This document shows positions 11,339 to 23,218 of a stretch of 64,000 nt of DNA, one piece after another. A model generated the notes under the pieces. The model was not told the DNA's origin and made no database searches. It saw only the letters and a list, made by a program, of their open reading frames with translations. The number at the start of each line of letters is the position of its first letter. Within the stretch, counting starts at the first letter, position 1. The position numbers and the translations under genes were made by a program. Source of the DNA: Triatoma infestans (Eukaryota > Arthropoda > Insecta > Hemiptera > Reduviidae); contig JAAEAF010006025.1 in assembly GCA_011037195.1 (NCBI GenBank), forward strand, positions 1 through 64,000. The letters run 5' to 3'.

Positions 11339-12590
11339 ATTTTTACTTTCCCTTACTCCTTAATAAAGAAAGAGGAAGTATAGTAATCGTGTCAAATTTT
11401 TGATACCGAGTTTTCATCTGGAAATATCTGTTTTGAGGTCTCCTGAGTCCAAAAAAAGTGGTTTTTAGAAAATGGTCTGTGTGTACGCGCGCGAGCGGCA
11501 TAGCTCAAAAACGAAAAAAATCGTAGAAAATTCAAACTTGATATTTCGTTTAGATATCACCATGGGGGGGATCCGCCAGTAGATTATCTGTTAAAATTCC
11601 TCAACTGGGAAGTACCTGTAGTGGAAGAAGAAATGCAAAAATAAATAGTTTTGAAAAATATTTTAAATGAAATAATTTTGGCAAAAATAATGTATTTTAG
11701 AGTCAGGTACTAAAAATGTAAGGTCATTGTTGCTAAAGAAACAAAAGCACAGGAATCCGTTAGGAAAATAACAATGTCACTTGGCCAACTGTTTTGTAAG
11801 AGAAAATCCCCCGTTAGAGAGGACATTCCTTCAGGACAGTCTGCATTCTGCTTTCAAAGCCAGAACACTTGCTTCAGGAATCGCTCTCTTAAAAACTCAG
11901 TGCCAGTGATAGTGATTTGCCTTTATTCTAGATCATTTATTAAGATACAGTTTGTTGTACACACCGAAGCAGAACACTTGTTTTTCACTCTCATAGCATC
12001 AGTGGATATTAATAAATTTATAATATCTTTGCAAATAACTTGTAGTTATTATTTTAATAGAATATATTTATTGTTAGCAGTGGTAACTACTTTCTTATTT
12101 CTGATACTTCCTCTCTTAAACATATATACATACAAGCCCTTTTACTAAACCGCTCACGCCACCACCACACAAACACACAACATCACCAATCACATTTCAT
12201 ACCACTTTACTGATTTTATTTATTTTTTTTTTTTGCAATTTTCTCAAAATGGCTGCAACAATTTTCTTGAAACTTTGTATAACACAAGATACAACTTTTA
12301 TTTGGAACATTTTTCGGTAAAATTAATTTAAGGGTAATTTTTTTAAAACAATTCTATCATCTAATAATATTAATTAATATTAATATGTTGTTGAAATTGC
12401 GAGTTTGAAAAAAAAAATCGGATACCCGAAGTTCGTTTTTAACTGAACGGTTTTTTTTTTTTTTAATTTTTGCGATTTTCTCCATAAAAAACACCGACAA
12501 AAATTTCATAAAATTTGATATACTAACTATAATATTTGTCAATCATAATATTGTAAACTGTAGTAGGAGAAAGTTGTGTGTGTATTGTGT
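11339..12590 (+). repeat. Family D element split by a P LTR
   Basis: Head TTTTTACTTTCCCTTACTCC and the blocks TGATATTTCGTTTAGATATC and CCTCAACTGGGAAGTACC. It is then interrupted at 11617-12199 and resumes as TACCACTTTACTGATTTT, followed by AATGGCTGCAACAATTTTCT and the tail GTAGGAGAAAGTTGTGTG. Removing the insert and one TACC restores the usual CCGGAAGTACCACTTTACT order. Confidence 0.8.
11617..12199 (+). mobile_element. Solo LTR, family P, copy 1
   Basis: 583 bp, starting TGTAGTGGAAG and ending CACATTTCA (TG...CA), flanked on both sides by TACC (11613-11616 and 12200-12203). Landmarks shared with the other copies are CTTGGCCAACTGTTTTGTAA, CCAGAACACTTGCTTCAGG, GATTTGCCTTTATTCTAGAT and CACACAACATCACCAATCAC. 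An open frame of 124 codons at 11774-12148 is not conserved in the other copies. A 4-bp duplication fits Ty3/gypsy or Bel/Pao integration. No internal region remains, which fits LTR-LTR recombination. Confidence 0.9.
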
Positions 12591-13004
12591 AAAAATGTAA
12601 AACATTTTTTTAATTTTTACTTAAAAAAGATTTTGAAAAGGAAAGTTTATTAACTTTCTCACTTTCCTATTTAGAACAGTTTTTTAAGCTCGAAAACTTC
12701 TTCTTAATGACATCATTAAAAATTGCCTGGCATAATTCAAAATGAAGCGTCTATATAAAGTTAAAGTGTTGGAGCTTCCAAGTTGGATATTGACACAATG
12801 TACGTATTTAGTAATGGGTATTGTAGACTGCCAAAGCTGTCACTATTGCCGACAAACAGTAATGTCAGGAGAGCACCTTAAACAGACATCTTCAATCAAG
12901 CGTATAAAAATCCTTTCATATACCCATATATACATGTATATTGGGCGGCTCGCCAAAGAATGTTAGAAAGGTCAACTAAGAGTATCACTAAAGTTACCAT
13001 CATT
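12591..13004. other. Unassigned stretch with one short open frame
   Basis: A 74-codon frame at 12742-12966 (Cys-rich middle, SCHYC) has no family resemblance and no sign of selection. It is probably chance. Confidence 0.3.
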
Positions 13005-13412
13005 TTTTTTTTTTTTTTTACTTTTTTTCTTTCCTTTCTTACTACTGTAAGAGGAACATATGCTTACATAATGTATTTCAAAGTTTCCTTTAAACTTGGA
13101 ATACACAAACAATAATAAAAACCTATCACTTTTTTTTGTAACCTTTTTCAGTAAACATTTGTTTTACGTGTTTCTGGAGGAGGAACTTGTCTGCTAATAG
13201 AAATTTAAACTCGCTGCAACAAGCTGAGTGGGCGCTTTCATATTAGTTAGGCTCAGTTATGTATAAAAATACCTAGCACCTTTTTCTATCGCAGACCTAT
13301 AGAAAACGTTTGTGAACATTACAGATTTTAATGAAAATGTGTCCATTACATCGTATTCAATGCAGTAATAGAATGTCGTGTGAGTGTTTCATACCAGATT
13401 TTTCCTTATTAG
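13005..13412 (+). repeat. Short family D derivative (about 400 bp)
   Basis: Both ends are present: a T run with CTTTCTTACTACTGTAAGAGG at the head, and TGTCGTGTGAGTGTTTCATACC at the tail. Most internal units are missing. It looks like an internal-deletion copy of D. Confidence 0.5.
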
Positions 13413-13523
13413 AGACAAGTGTATCAATATTAGGGGATTAGTCGAAAAATATTAATCAAAAAATTGTTAAATTTTTTGGTTTATTTTATAAAACTACATT
13501 CTAATCTAATCTAATTAATAATA

Positions 13524-14327
13524 AGGAAGGGAATAGCTACTAAGTGGTTAGTGTAGTGGAAAAACGAAATGGAAAAATAATAGTTTTGGAAAATAGTTTA
13601 GTAAAATAATTTTGTGAAAATTAGCTAGTTCAAATAGTGTATTTTAGTGATGGGGATAGAGCCAGGTACTACAATCTAGGACAATGCAAACCAAGAGACA
13701 AAGGGTAAAGAAACAGTTAGGGTAAAACAATAAACGTTCCTCCAGATATACCAGCCATTATTTGAAAGGATTTGAACTATGAAGAGAAGACATTCCTTCA
13801 AAATAATCTGAACACGACATTCAAGCCAGAACACTTGCTTCAGGAATCGCTCTCTTAAACACAGTGCCAGTGATAGTGATTTGCCTTTATTCTAGATAAA
13901 CATCTGATTTATTAAGATACAGTTGTGATATTGTAAAGTACTTAAATTTTTGCTTAGAGAATAATATATTTATTTTAAAAACAGTGGTGCTCTCTTGTTT
14001 ATTACTAATACTTCTCTTTTAAAAACTTACAAACACAAGCCCCTTTACAAAACCGCTCAAGCCACTACAAGCTACCACACCACTACACTACAACAGATCA
14101 CACCAAATACATTTCATTAGCATACTGGATTCCCATGCGGAGGACCCAGGTTCGAGTACAGCTGTGCTAATCTTAGATTATTTTTCTTCCTAGGAGCCAC
14201 TACAGCTCACTGTTGGTGATGGACAGTGTTGTCTGTAACAAGAAAACACTGTCCCTGAGGCCAGCAGTGCCCTGAGAAGGATCCGGGCGCCAATGACCAT
14301 AGTTGTTGACGCGCCATAAAAAAAAGA
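13524..14327 (+). mobile_element. SINE-A copy split by a P LTR
   Basis: The tRNA-like head GGGAATAGCTACTAAGTGGTTAG breaks at 13551 and resumes at 14117 as TTAGCATACTGGATTCCC, with the B box GGTTCGAGTAC and the body (AGCTCACTGTTGGTGATGG, GGGCGCCAATGACC, GTTGACGCGCC). Removing the LTR and one TTAG restores a normal SINE-A. Confidence 0.85.
13552..14116 (+). mobile_element. Solo LTR, family P, copy 2
   Basis: 565 bp, TGTAGTGG to ACATTTCA, flanked by TTAG (13548-13551 and 14117-14120). It shares the P landmarks GAGCCAGGTACTACAATCTA, CCAGAACACTTGCTTCAGG, GATTTGCCTTTATTCTAGAT and AAACATCTGATTTATTAAGA. Its middle part (13700-13810) is diverged from copies 1 and 3. Confidence 0.9.
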
Positions 14328-15880
14328 AAGTATTTTGTCTCTTAAAAAATGTGTGTATTAAATGATCTTTGTATATTTAATTTTTTATAAATTATATAAA
14401 TACTGACAAAAATTTCATAGGTCTGGTATTTGTTTGTTAGTATTGATATCATTAAAAAAAAAAAAAAAATCAGTGATTAGTTGACTTAAAATTAGTAGTT
14501 TCCGTCCACAAAACTTATTGGATAGATGAATGGAAGGAAAGCCTGGCTTGCAGAAATAGGGCTTATGTAGACTTATGTTCAGAGTGCGATGCAATGTAGT
14601 AGTTATAGGTCATTTAAAAGGCAAATTTAATCACTATTTAGTCCCTAGACTTATTCTAAAGATTACGAAATTAGTACTGTATGAAGTTAAAATAAAATTT
14701 ATAAATCTAAAATACTCTTTTCTTTTTTTTATGCTGCAATCACCGCAAAAGCTCATTAAGTTACAATGATCACAGTAAATATAAGAGAAGTTACTTAGTG
14801 GTAACACTACTTAGTCACTCTCGGCCGTCAGAGAGAAGATCGCGAACCCACTGTCTTTTTAAAGGAGAGTTATCTGGAAGAGTCTTGGAAAGCAGATACT
14901 GTACTTAATGGATTGGTATGTGAATCTAGGTAAAGTTAGAATTTCCTATAAAGGGAGGCGACGAATGGAACATTAATATCTTTATGAACAATTTGATTGG
15001 AGACATGCAGCGGAGAATTTCGTATTGTAAAGATTGGATTCTTTGGAGATTTGAAACTTTTGGGAGATTCAACTGAATTCCCCCATTTCATTGCCGTACG
15101 GCCAGATAGGCTTTAATATAAATTAGTATTTTACTGTCCAATGAGAGTTTAAGATCTGTTGTCCACAAGTTTGTCCAAGTCCAAAACCAAAAAGATAGCA
15201 AACTACGTTAACTATTGGTATAGGAATTAGAACATAGCAGACTGGAGAAGGAGTAATGGAGGGATTTGGTTCTCATCGAGTTTGATGGCCCACTTTTTGA
15301 ACAATTTTTTTAAGGAGTCAAGGTGTCTATGCGTCATCAGCATAGGTATGAAGGAAAGTATCCAGATTCGTTGGGATAGATATATACAGTGTATATTGGA
15401 CTTAGTACTTAGGATTTTGGGACTTAGGACTTAGAATGTTGCCTTGCGATATTCCAGGTTCGACATATTGAAAGGAGAGAAGGATGTTCGATTTGCACTG
15501 GAAAATATCTGTCAATCAATAGTGGTCAATGAAGGTCACAATGCGATGGACTTTGGTGTATGGTGGAGCGCTTACTCCTGAGTCTAAATGGTGGTTCCGG
15601 AAAATAGTAGTGTCGGTATTTAAAAACCCCGCGAATTTAAATTGTTTAGATTTCCAAGGCATTTTGTCTGTTGCCGCCAGGCGAACTCAACTGTTCTATT
15701 CGTGGGTTATTAATCCTGAATTAGTTAAATTTCATGTATATAACCATTTCTAATCACACTTTAGGTGTAAAACATTTTATATTATTCTTATTATGTTGGC
15801 TGAAACTCTACAAAGTATCTAATTGAGCCCAGCTCAGGCACTATTTGTCTTACCCTCAGCCAATCAAATTCATCCATTTA
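14328..15880. other. Unassigned stretch
   Basis: No element boundary or gene recognised. Short open frames near 14575 and 15529 resemble nothing known. Confidence 0.35.
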
Positions 15881-15939
15881 GCGTACGTACACTACTATCT
15901 TTTCCGCCAAGGGAAGCGTCACTTCCCACTTACACTTTA

Positions 15940-17225
15940 ACTTCAGCTTTGCCTTGTGTGCCAGCCATTACTATGTAACTTTATCTCGCCTCTGTGTGTG
16001 GCGTTATCAGTGTTTTTTTATGCGTTTTGTCAGTGGAAATTTCACTTTTTGTGGCCTACAGCTCAAGTTTACTTCAGCTATTGCAGTTGTACAATTTTAA
16101 AGTCGATTCTATCTCTGTTCTGCGGAATCGTCATTACACCAAGTTGGGCTGTTGGAATACTTCAACCTGTTTTCAGCTAATTTACTCTTGCAACACATAC
16201 TACTACAAATCATACGTACCAAGCTTGGTACTGGTAAAGATTCAACTTATTGGGTAACGAACTTATTCTCTGTTTTTATTAGTTACTATTATTTATTATT
16301 ATATTTTCTTATCTCTTTCGAGCTACTTACCTTTACATATTTTAGTGTTGCATTTTAACCATAACTCTTGGCAAGACCTTTGTGCAGAGTGGTTAAATTC
16401 ACTTCAACTTGGCTACTAACAAGTTCTTCACTTACTTCAAGGCTGGAACCAGGTAATTACGCTAGGTATTTTATTATATTTGTAAATACCTTTCATTTAA
16501 TACTTTTGCCATTCTATTGGGCATCTTTTACTTGTACTAGTGTGCAAAACCTTCTATTAGTTTCAGCTAACCTCACCCATATTCACTTATTTGGGTATTT
16601 TACTGCTTTAGTTTCTTGTAACCACTTTAAGCTGATCAGCTTGAGTTTTTTTGCTTGCTAATAGCGTTTCTTCATTACAGAACTAAGCACCTTTCTTATA
16701 TGAGAATAGCTGTTTCGCCTGGCACGTCGACAACCACTGCAAACGCTTAAATCTTCACATTATTTGGTCAAGGTTAAGGTATATTTCTTTTACCTATTCA
16801 TTTCTTGTTCTATTTAACAACTATATCGTTATATAGCTCAATCCTTCACTGCGAAGGCGTATCCGTACCTTGACCCACTAAATTACCTTCTATTTTGTGA
16901 CCACTTGTCTTTAGTTAAACTATTTCGCTAATTTCTTTTTAATCTTCATTATTCAGGTTACAGCCTGATGGTCCTCCGAATCGGAAATTGACTCCCGCCT
17001 CATGGAAAAGGACATGGTGCTCCCTGTCCGGCTATAGAGCCCGTCCGTTTAGCGTGTAAGCTCGAGCATGCTGGCTTGGTGTATTTTCTCCATGGCGACG
17101 CTACCACAATTGCTTCCAATTGGATATAATAGCATCAAGCCTATTCTGCTCTAAGCTCTGTGCGGAGCGTTTGAAAATAAAACTGTATTGTGGGCACTGG
17201 AGATTCAAGACCTTAATAAATAGAG
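15940..17225 (+). ncRNA. Candidate spliced non-coding transcript
   Basis: This segment is less AT-rich than its surroundings and not obviously repetitive in the window. It contains two good intron signatures. The first has donor CAG|GTAATT at 16453 and acceptor TTCTTCATTACAG ending 16680. The second has donor AAG|GTATAT at 16779 and the pyrimidine-rich acceptor TCTTCATTATTCAG ending 16956. The putative last exon (16957 to about 17220) ends with AAAATAAAAC and TTAATAAATAG polyadenylation-type signals. No long conserved frame crosses the exons. It could also be an untranslated region, a retroelement leader or chance. It rests on splice-signal inspection only. Confidence 0.25.
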
Positions 17226-17259
17226 ATTTATTTGTTTGTTAATTCTTGATGGTGTTTTT

Positions 17260-18562
17260 CTGTTACCCCCCCAGGTCTTCATTTCAGATTTCTTACTTTT
17301 GGACGTTAACTTTTCCGCACAAATAGAATATTATTACTTCTTTACATTCGGCTGTTACTTCTATTTGAGTTCACTGCTTTACGATACGCTTGCTGTTTAT
17401 TAATATTATAATAATAATTAAAAAATAATAATAATAAATTCTGACAAAATATAATAATTGAAAACAAGATCATAATTTTTAAAATGTTAACAATATAAAG
17501 GTAAAAACAATATTATATTTTATTAAAACGTAGCACTTAAAAATTGATTAAAATACCCAATAATATTTAGCAATTAAAGTTAGGGAAAGGCACAATTGCT
17601 AATTTCAATAGATGCTTGGCTACCTGCCATTGTAACCGAGTGTGGAATAATAGTAATTCTCGCCATTCCACTAATTACCTCTAACAGAGATGATATTATT
17701 ACAATAACTGCCATTTGAAATGGTAGATGGAAAAAGGTCGATAAAATTAATAGCATGTATTTTGAATTAAAAAGGAAAGTAATAAAAATATATATATTTT
17801 TTTTAAATTATTATTTTTATTTTTATCATTAATTTGAAGCTTTTGAAGCTTGTCTAGCTAAAATTTTATAGAATGTAGAACAAACAGCGAATGTATAACA
17901 ACCTTCATTTGGGTTCTCTGGCTTGTTCATATCTTCATTGGTTTTCTTTGAGTATCGAACTGGAAGGTATGCGGTGAAAGAATAATCACAAGAAAATGTA
18001 CAAGATCTAAGAATAATTTCAGATGTTCATTAAAACTTGTTTCCTTTGGTTGAATTCACCCTTTAATTATAATAACTTAGTTCTAAGTTAAGAATCAAAC
18101 ACTAACTATATATTTAGCTATATTTTGTGTTTATGCTTAAAAATCAACATCAACTTTTATTTTAATTTCAGAATAATTTTCACTATTATCATTATTTCTT
18201 ACGAATAAAATAAAAAAAAATAAAAAAATCTGGTATGAAACACTCATACAAATTTCTTTTACAGCGGTTAATATACCCGCAAATAAATAAGACGACGTCT
18301 TAATATGAAAGGGAATCAATTAAACCCTGTTATCCTCGCATCAAATGTGAAAGGCTACTCTTAATTTGTGCGTATAGACCTATAGAAGTCACGCTGGCGT
18401 AGGCTTTAATACTTGAATCTACACAGAAACTCCTTATCCATAACTTTGGATTATCACAAGAATATTTTTAATATACAAAGCCAAACTTTTGGCTATGAAA
18501 TACTATTTTTTTAAAAGGCAACAAAAAAATAAATGATTAACAAGAACTGAGAGAATACTTAT
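17260..18562. other. AT-rich stretch without a gene
   Basis: No gene seen. A minus-strand D tail scrap lies at about 18215-18270 (AAATCTGGTATGAAACACTC). Confidence 0.4.
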
Positions 18563-18897
18563 TGTAATGGTACCGCAAAGATAATGCAACCACAGCAGAG
18601 AGAAGAGAGGCCCTCTCTGGTTAACAGAGACTACTCTCTGACTTAGGCAGGCTAGAGTGGGAGAACCTGTGTATATAAGCCTGTGTGTATAAGGGAATCT
18701 ATCTAGAGGACATCTATCAAATACAACCATACAACTGTACATCGCATCGTGTCCATATCTTTACTCACACCATTCATTCTATCATTTTCATTATAAAGTC
18801 TAGTGCAGTTAGTGTAAACTTAGCTACATTATATTAGTGTCTTCATATCTCGTTCATTTAATCAAACCTAATTTCTCTCCTCAACAACCCCATTATA
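18563..18897 (+). mobile_element. Solo LTR, family Q
   Basis: 335 bp, starting TGTAATGGTACCGC and ending CCCCATTATA, flanked by perfect CTTAT duplications (18558-18562 and 18898-18902). It carries TATATAAGCC near 18674 and ATTATAAAGTC near 18792. It is closely similar to the LTRs at 2008-3147 but has no internal region, so it is a recombination product. Confidence 0.9.
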
Positions 18898-18902
18898 CTT
18901 AT

Positions 18903-20340
18903 GCTTAGCCGAATTGTGATATGAACGTTCCTACTCTTGGTGCGAGCAAAACTTTGGGTACGATTTCCATGGGCGGGCCTTTATTTCGGACTGTATTAAG
19001 TAAAATTATGATTGCCAAAGTGATCACTGCCAGCCGAATAATGGAATGGTCCTATGAAAATGTAAGAATATTTTATATAACAGAATGAAGAAAAAGAATT
19101 CGAATAAGTTTTTTATACAAACCATAATAAACAACTTGTTTTTCTCTCCACAAATTAGATTTCATAAAAGAATTCTTTCTTCAGAGAAACTGAACAATAA
19201 AAATTGTCTCCCTTAGAAATAATGATAATAATAATAAATAAAAATGATTAGCAATGGGCGCATATAAATATATATATATTATATGTGAGTGTATGTGTTT
19301 TTTGTTGTGTGGTGTAAGTGATGGGAATAAAAGTATTCCATATTTTACCAAAATACTGTTAATTTCTAAGTTATACGGGGGGAAAAAAAAAGAATGGAAA
19401 GAAGGAGTTTTTTAAGCTGGGATAACATTAAAGCGTAGTGGGGGTCTCAAGCTAAAATAAGTTTTAGCTATTAAAGCAGTAAAGTGGCTCGTAAAATCTT
19501 CTTCTATGGTGTATAGCGGAAAACAGACAGACTACTACGACCTCACTTCGTTCTGGCCAAGACAGAGAGAGCATGTGAGAGTGAGTGAGAGGGGTATATA
19601 TATATATATAATATATATACTACTTTGGCTGTCTTCCCTTTTGTCGAAGGGGCCAGTAACAGAAGAGGAGGAAGAAGGCTCTTATACTGCCGCCCCTCTA
19701 CTTACCAGCCTTGTAAATATTTCTCACCCGTGTGACGTAATCATTTACTCTGACGTGCATTATAAAAGAAATAATGTCCGAACATTATATGAATAAAGGA
19801 ACCATGCAAATATTTATAATAATTGATGAGGGTATACCGGGGGTTTTGTTAACTTGAAAAAAGAAAAAAAAATAACGACGAACTAATCCGAGGCTAATAA
19901 TAGTTTTACATTCATATTTCACTAAGGCAATAAATTTAAATTAAATAATAACAACGCAATAACAACCACTCTTATATCAAGAGATTCGATTTCCCTCTTA
20001 TTACTGGGGCTAATCCTTTTAATCTTAATTAAAAAACATCGCAAGCGTTATTTCGATTTATCCATGTCAAATTTTCAAAATTCGCTTTTCATTAGAAATA
20101 TATGTCTTCTGAAGTATAAAAATTATACTTGATAAACAATATGATTATAATAGGTACACTCAAAACTCTGTACAGGACATTATTTAGCTTACAATGCACT
20201 ATTGCACTGTACTGTTAAATGGTTGTACTTTATTGCTTTTGACTTTACATCATGCTATCTGTGACTGAATTGGGGAATATTAAAAAATAAACTAAAAATT
20301 AAATTAAAAAAAATAAAATAATCAAGATTAAAATTAAGAA
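18903..20340. other. Unassigned stretch with TA-repeat
   Basis: No gene recognised. An interrupted (TA)n tract lies at about 19594-19618. A 96-codon frame at 19506-19796 spans it and is probably chance. Confidence 0.4.
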
Positions 20341-20344
20341 TTTA

Positions 20345-21620
20345 ATCAACGAGTGTTATCAGCTCTAAAATGGTCTTGGAATGCCTAGGTAAACTCAATA
20401 ACCTAGGCAGGAGGAATAAAGTTACCCTTTTGGTGGATGCCGTGGCATGTTGGCATTGAAGGGAATGAGATGGCCCGACGCCCTGGTCAAGATAGGTGCT
20501 ACGACCCCGCTTTTACGGCCGGAACCTTTTCGTGGGGGTAGAGACCAGTTTCTGTTGGAGGAACTTAGGAAAGAGGAGGAGGCGGGAAGATCTCAACTCT
20601 GGTACTTCCTCCCCGGTTTGCGGCAGGCCAAGATCTGCCTGGGGAATTATAACCAACGGAGATCGGAGGTATAGTGGAAGAAAGAAATGAAAGAAAATGA
20701 TAGTTTTGAAAAATAGTTTAGAATATTTTATAGTTTGAAAAATAGAATTTTGTTAATATTTTAAATGTATCTTAGTGCAGTGAAAAGAGCCAGGTACTAT
20801 AATTTAAGGTCATTGCTATAAAGAGACAAAGGCTCAAGAATCCGTTAAATTAATACAATGCCACTTGGCCAACTGTTTTGTAAGAGAAGGCATTCTTTCA
20901 GACAGTCTGCATTCTGCTTTCAAAGCCAGAACACTTGCTTCAGGAATCGCTCTCTTAAACTCAGTGCCAGTGATAGAGATTTGCCTTTATTCTAGATAAA
21001 CATCTGATTTATTAAGATATAGTTGTGATATTGTAAAATATTTAAATTCACTTAGACAATATATTTAATTTAATCTACCAGGGTTTTCATAATTATTTCT
21101 TATTACTTCTCTTTTAAACATATATACTTACAAGCCCTTTTACTAAACCGCTCACGCCACAAGTACCAGCACACAAACACACAACATCACCAATCACATT
21201 TCAGAGGCCTGTATCGGTTAAGTAAGAACAAGCTCCGCGTTCTTACGGGGTTTCCTCACGGGGCATTGCCGACTTAGAGGACACCTGGTGAAAGTGGGTT
21301 TGGAAAGTGACAGCTTATGCAGATTCTGTGGGGAGCTAGAGGAAACTCCATTACATCTCCTAACAAACTGCGAGGCTGCCACTCAGATAAGGTTCAAGAA
21401 CCTGGTAGCTACCAGGTGGTGGAGGGGGATATACCCTCTCTAGAGCCTGCCAGGATACTGGGATTCCTTAGGGATATCAGACTGATGGAGGTTTTGTAGA
21501 AAGGATGTTCAGCTGGGACATCTGTTCGGGTGCTGTGGGCAAGCCTGCGGCATCCAGGGGGCATAGCACAATAGACCGGGAAAAAAGGTCGCAGTTCATT
21601 GTTCCCCCGCTTCAAAAAAA
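20345..21620 (+). pseudogene. I-like LINE, RNase H end and zinc-knuckle tail, split by a P LTR
   Basis: A 5'-truncated, frame-broken non-LTR element. It begins at the RNase H helix (about VLECLGKLNNLGRRNKVTLL, 20372) and continues through W-x-P-W-H-VGIEGNEMA. It then shifts frame to DALVKIGATTPLLRPEPF (20470-20530) and a linker to about 20669. After the LTR insert it resumes as ALRGFLTGHCRLRGHLVKVG and the terminal knuckle LCRFCGELEETPLHLLTNC (C-x2-C, H-x4-C). The 3' end is an A tract near 21607-21620. The family normally supplies endonuclease, reverse transcriptase and RNase H. Only the last two C-terminal modules are left, and none is functional. Confidence 0.75.
20670..21203 (+). mobile_element. 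Solo LTR, family P, copy 3
   Basis: 534 bp, starting TATAGTGGAAG (second base mutated from the family TG) and ending CACATTTCA. It is flanked by GAGG (20666-20669 and 21204-21207). It shares CTTGGCCAACTGTTTTGTAA, CCAGAACACTTGCTTCAGG and CAACATCACCAATCACATTT with copy 1. It interrupts the LINE coding relic, so it is younger than the LINE. Confidence 0.9.
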
Positions 21621-21659
21621 AAAAAATCCAACGATGTGCTTGTTTCAGCTTTAAAGGTG

Positions 21660-22560
21660 ACACTAACTCTGAAGAAGGCTATTTAATAAGGGTGAAACGT
21701 CGGTATTTAACAAAGCATTGAGGCGGTGTCAAACCGAACGAAGATCTAAGTGTAGTAATGTAAGATGTATATCAAGTAAATGATTCAGTTTTAAATATGT
21801 GTATTTAGAATCTGTTACCACGGTTATTATAAGTAGTATTTTAAATTGTCCAAAACTGTTTTGGATTATGGTCTAACGGTCCTAATGTCATTTAAAATCA
21901 TTTTAAACTTTTTGTCAATAGTAGGACTCGAGAGAAAGTCAAATTTTGCTAGGACGCATATTTTTCGAGGTATTTAGGAAAATATATATATAAAAAAATA
22001 ATTATAACAAACTAAACCTTTCTGTTAGATTCTCTATTTATAAGTAAATGGCAAATCAAGTTCGAGTTTCATGCGCTAATGCTGTGTTTACCTACAAAAA
22101 ATGCACACCCATACTTTTAGTTGATTCATGCCCCAACTCAGATTTGCAATTATCACAATAAAACAAGATAATATAACAGAATAAACATTCATCTGTTAAG
22201 AAAACTCACCACAGCAAGTGTTGGCGTCTCCATGTTGATGAGACCAGTATCTTCAGCGCTGTTGTTGGCGCGCTGGCACGCCCACATGTACGGAACGGAC
22301 GAATAGGCCTACAACTTTCAAGCGCTGAGCTGCCACCATGAACTACTAAACTAAACATTTAAGCCTTGATAATTTAAGGGCTTAAATTAAGAAATAAAAA
22401 AAAAATAAACCTTCAACAAACAATCAAGAATTCATGAAAATTCAGCTTTCAACTTAGCCGTTTTACAGACCAGAGCATTTTTCACAGACATAAAAGCATT
22501 TTTTCAATTATATGTCCTACCCTTCCACAGATGTTACACTGCAAATTTCTGGATCTAAAT
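21660..22560. other. Unassigned stretch with a CTGAAGA...GAAAC block
   Basis: Near 21672-21704 the order CTGAAGAAGGC...GGGTGAAACGTCGG resembles the hairpin-like block of the F, G and FB repeats. The rest shows no gene or repeat boundary. Confidence 0.35.
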
Positions 22561-22569
22561 CGGGGAGTG

Positions 22570-22631
22570 CACTGAGAAGGCTCCAAGCGCCAATGAATGT
22601 AGACGTTGGCGTGTCTTAAATAAAAAGAAAT
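22570..22631 (+). repeat. SINE-A 3' fragment
   Basis: Only the tail of the family is present: GTGCACTGAGAAGGCTCC, AAGCGCCAATGA, GACGTTGGCGTGTC and the terminal A-rich run. Confidence 0.6.
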
Positions 22632-23218
22632 AAAACACATAAGGATATATACCTTTGATTTGAAATATTATTCTCGGAAAGTTCATTTTAGGGGTATTCT
22701 GGCGGAGAAGTAATATTAAGCTTTCTCCTACAGTGCCATTTTAATATATTATACAATTCTATCAACTATACAACATTAATTATAATGCATCTATTTAATT
22801 ATAATGTTAATAGACCTACATTAATTATAATAACATCTAGATAATAGTAATAAATGAATGCAAGCGGCATTCAAGAGGTTGCAGATATGTATCGAAGAGA
22901 CTACACACAATCACACTAAGAGCTACAACAAACAACAATCTCAGAGAAGTAATCAACTGTCTTTCACTCAACTCTCTGTCAAGAAGCCGTTTACAAGTTA
23001 GAAAGTTCTCCCTACACTAATCTAGCTAATCGACCGTTAGATCAGACAAGCGTGCTAATTCGCCAATACTACCATTACCGCTCTTCCCTTAACGACTTCA
23101 ATTCTCTCTTTCTTCTCTTTAGTTCGTTAAAATTTAAATTTTTGAGTACCTTGTGTCACAGTTATATGCAGCTTATTAACATTTCACCATCCACCGTTAT
23201 CAACGTCCCCGAACTCCA

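Noticed and set aside
11774..12148. Protein gene of 124 codons
   Set aside because: It lies wholly inside a solo LTR and is not conserved in the other two LTR copies.
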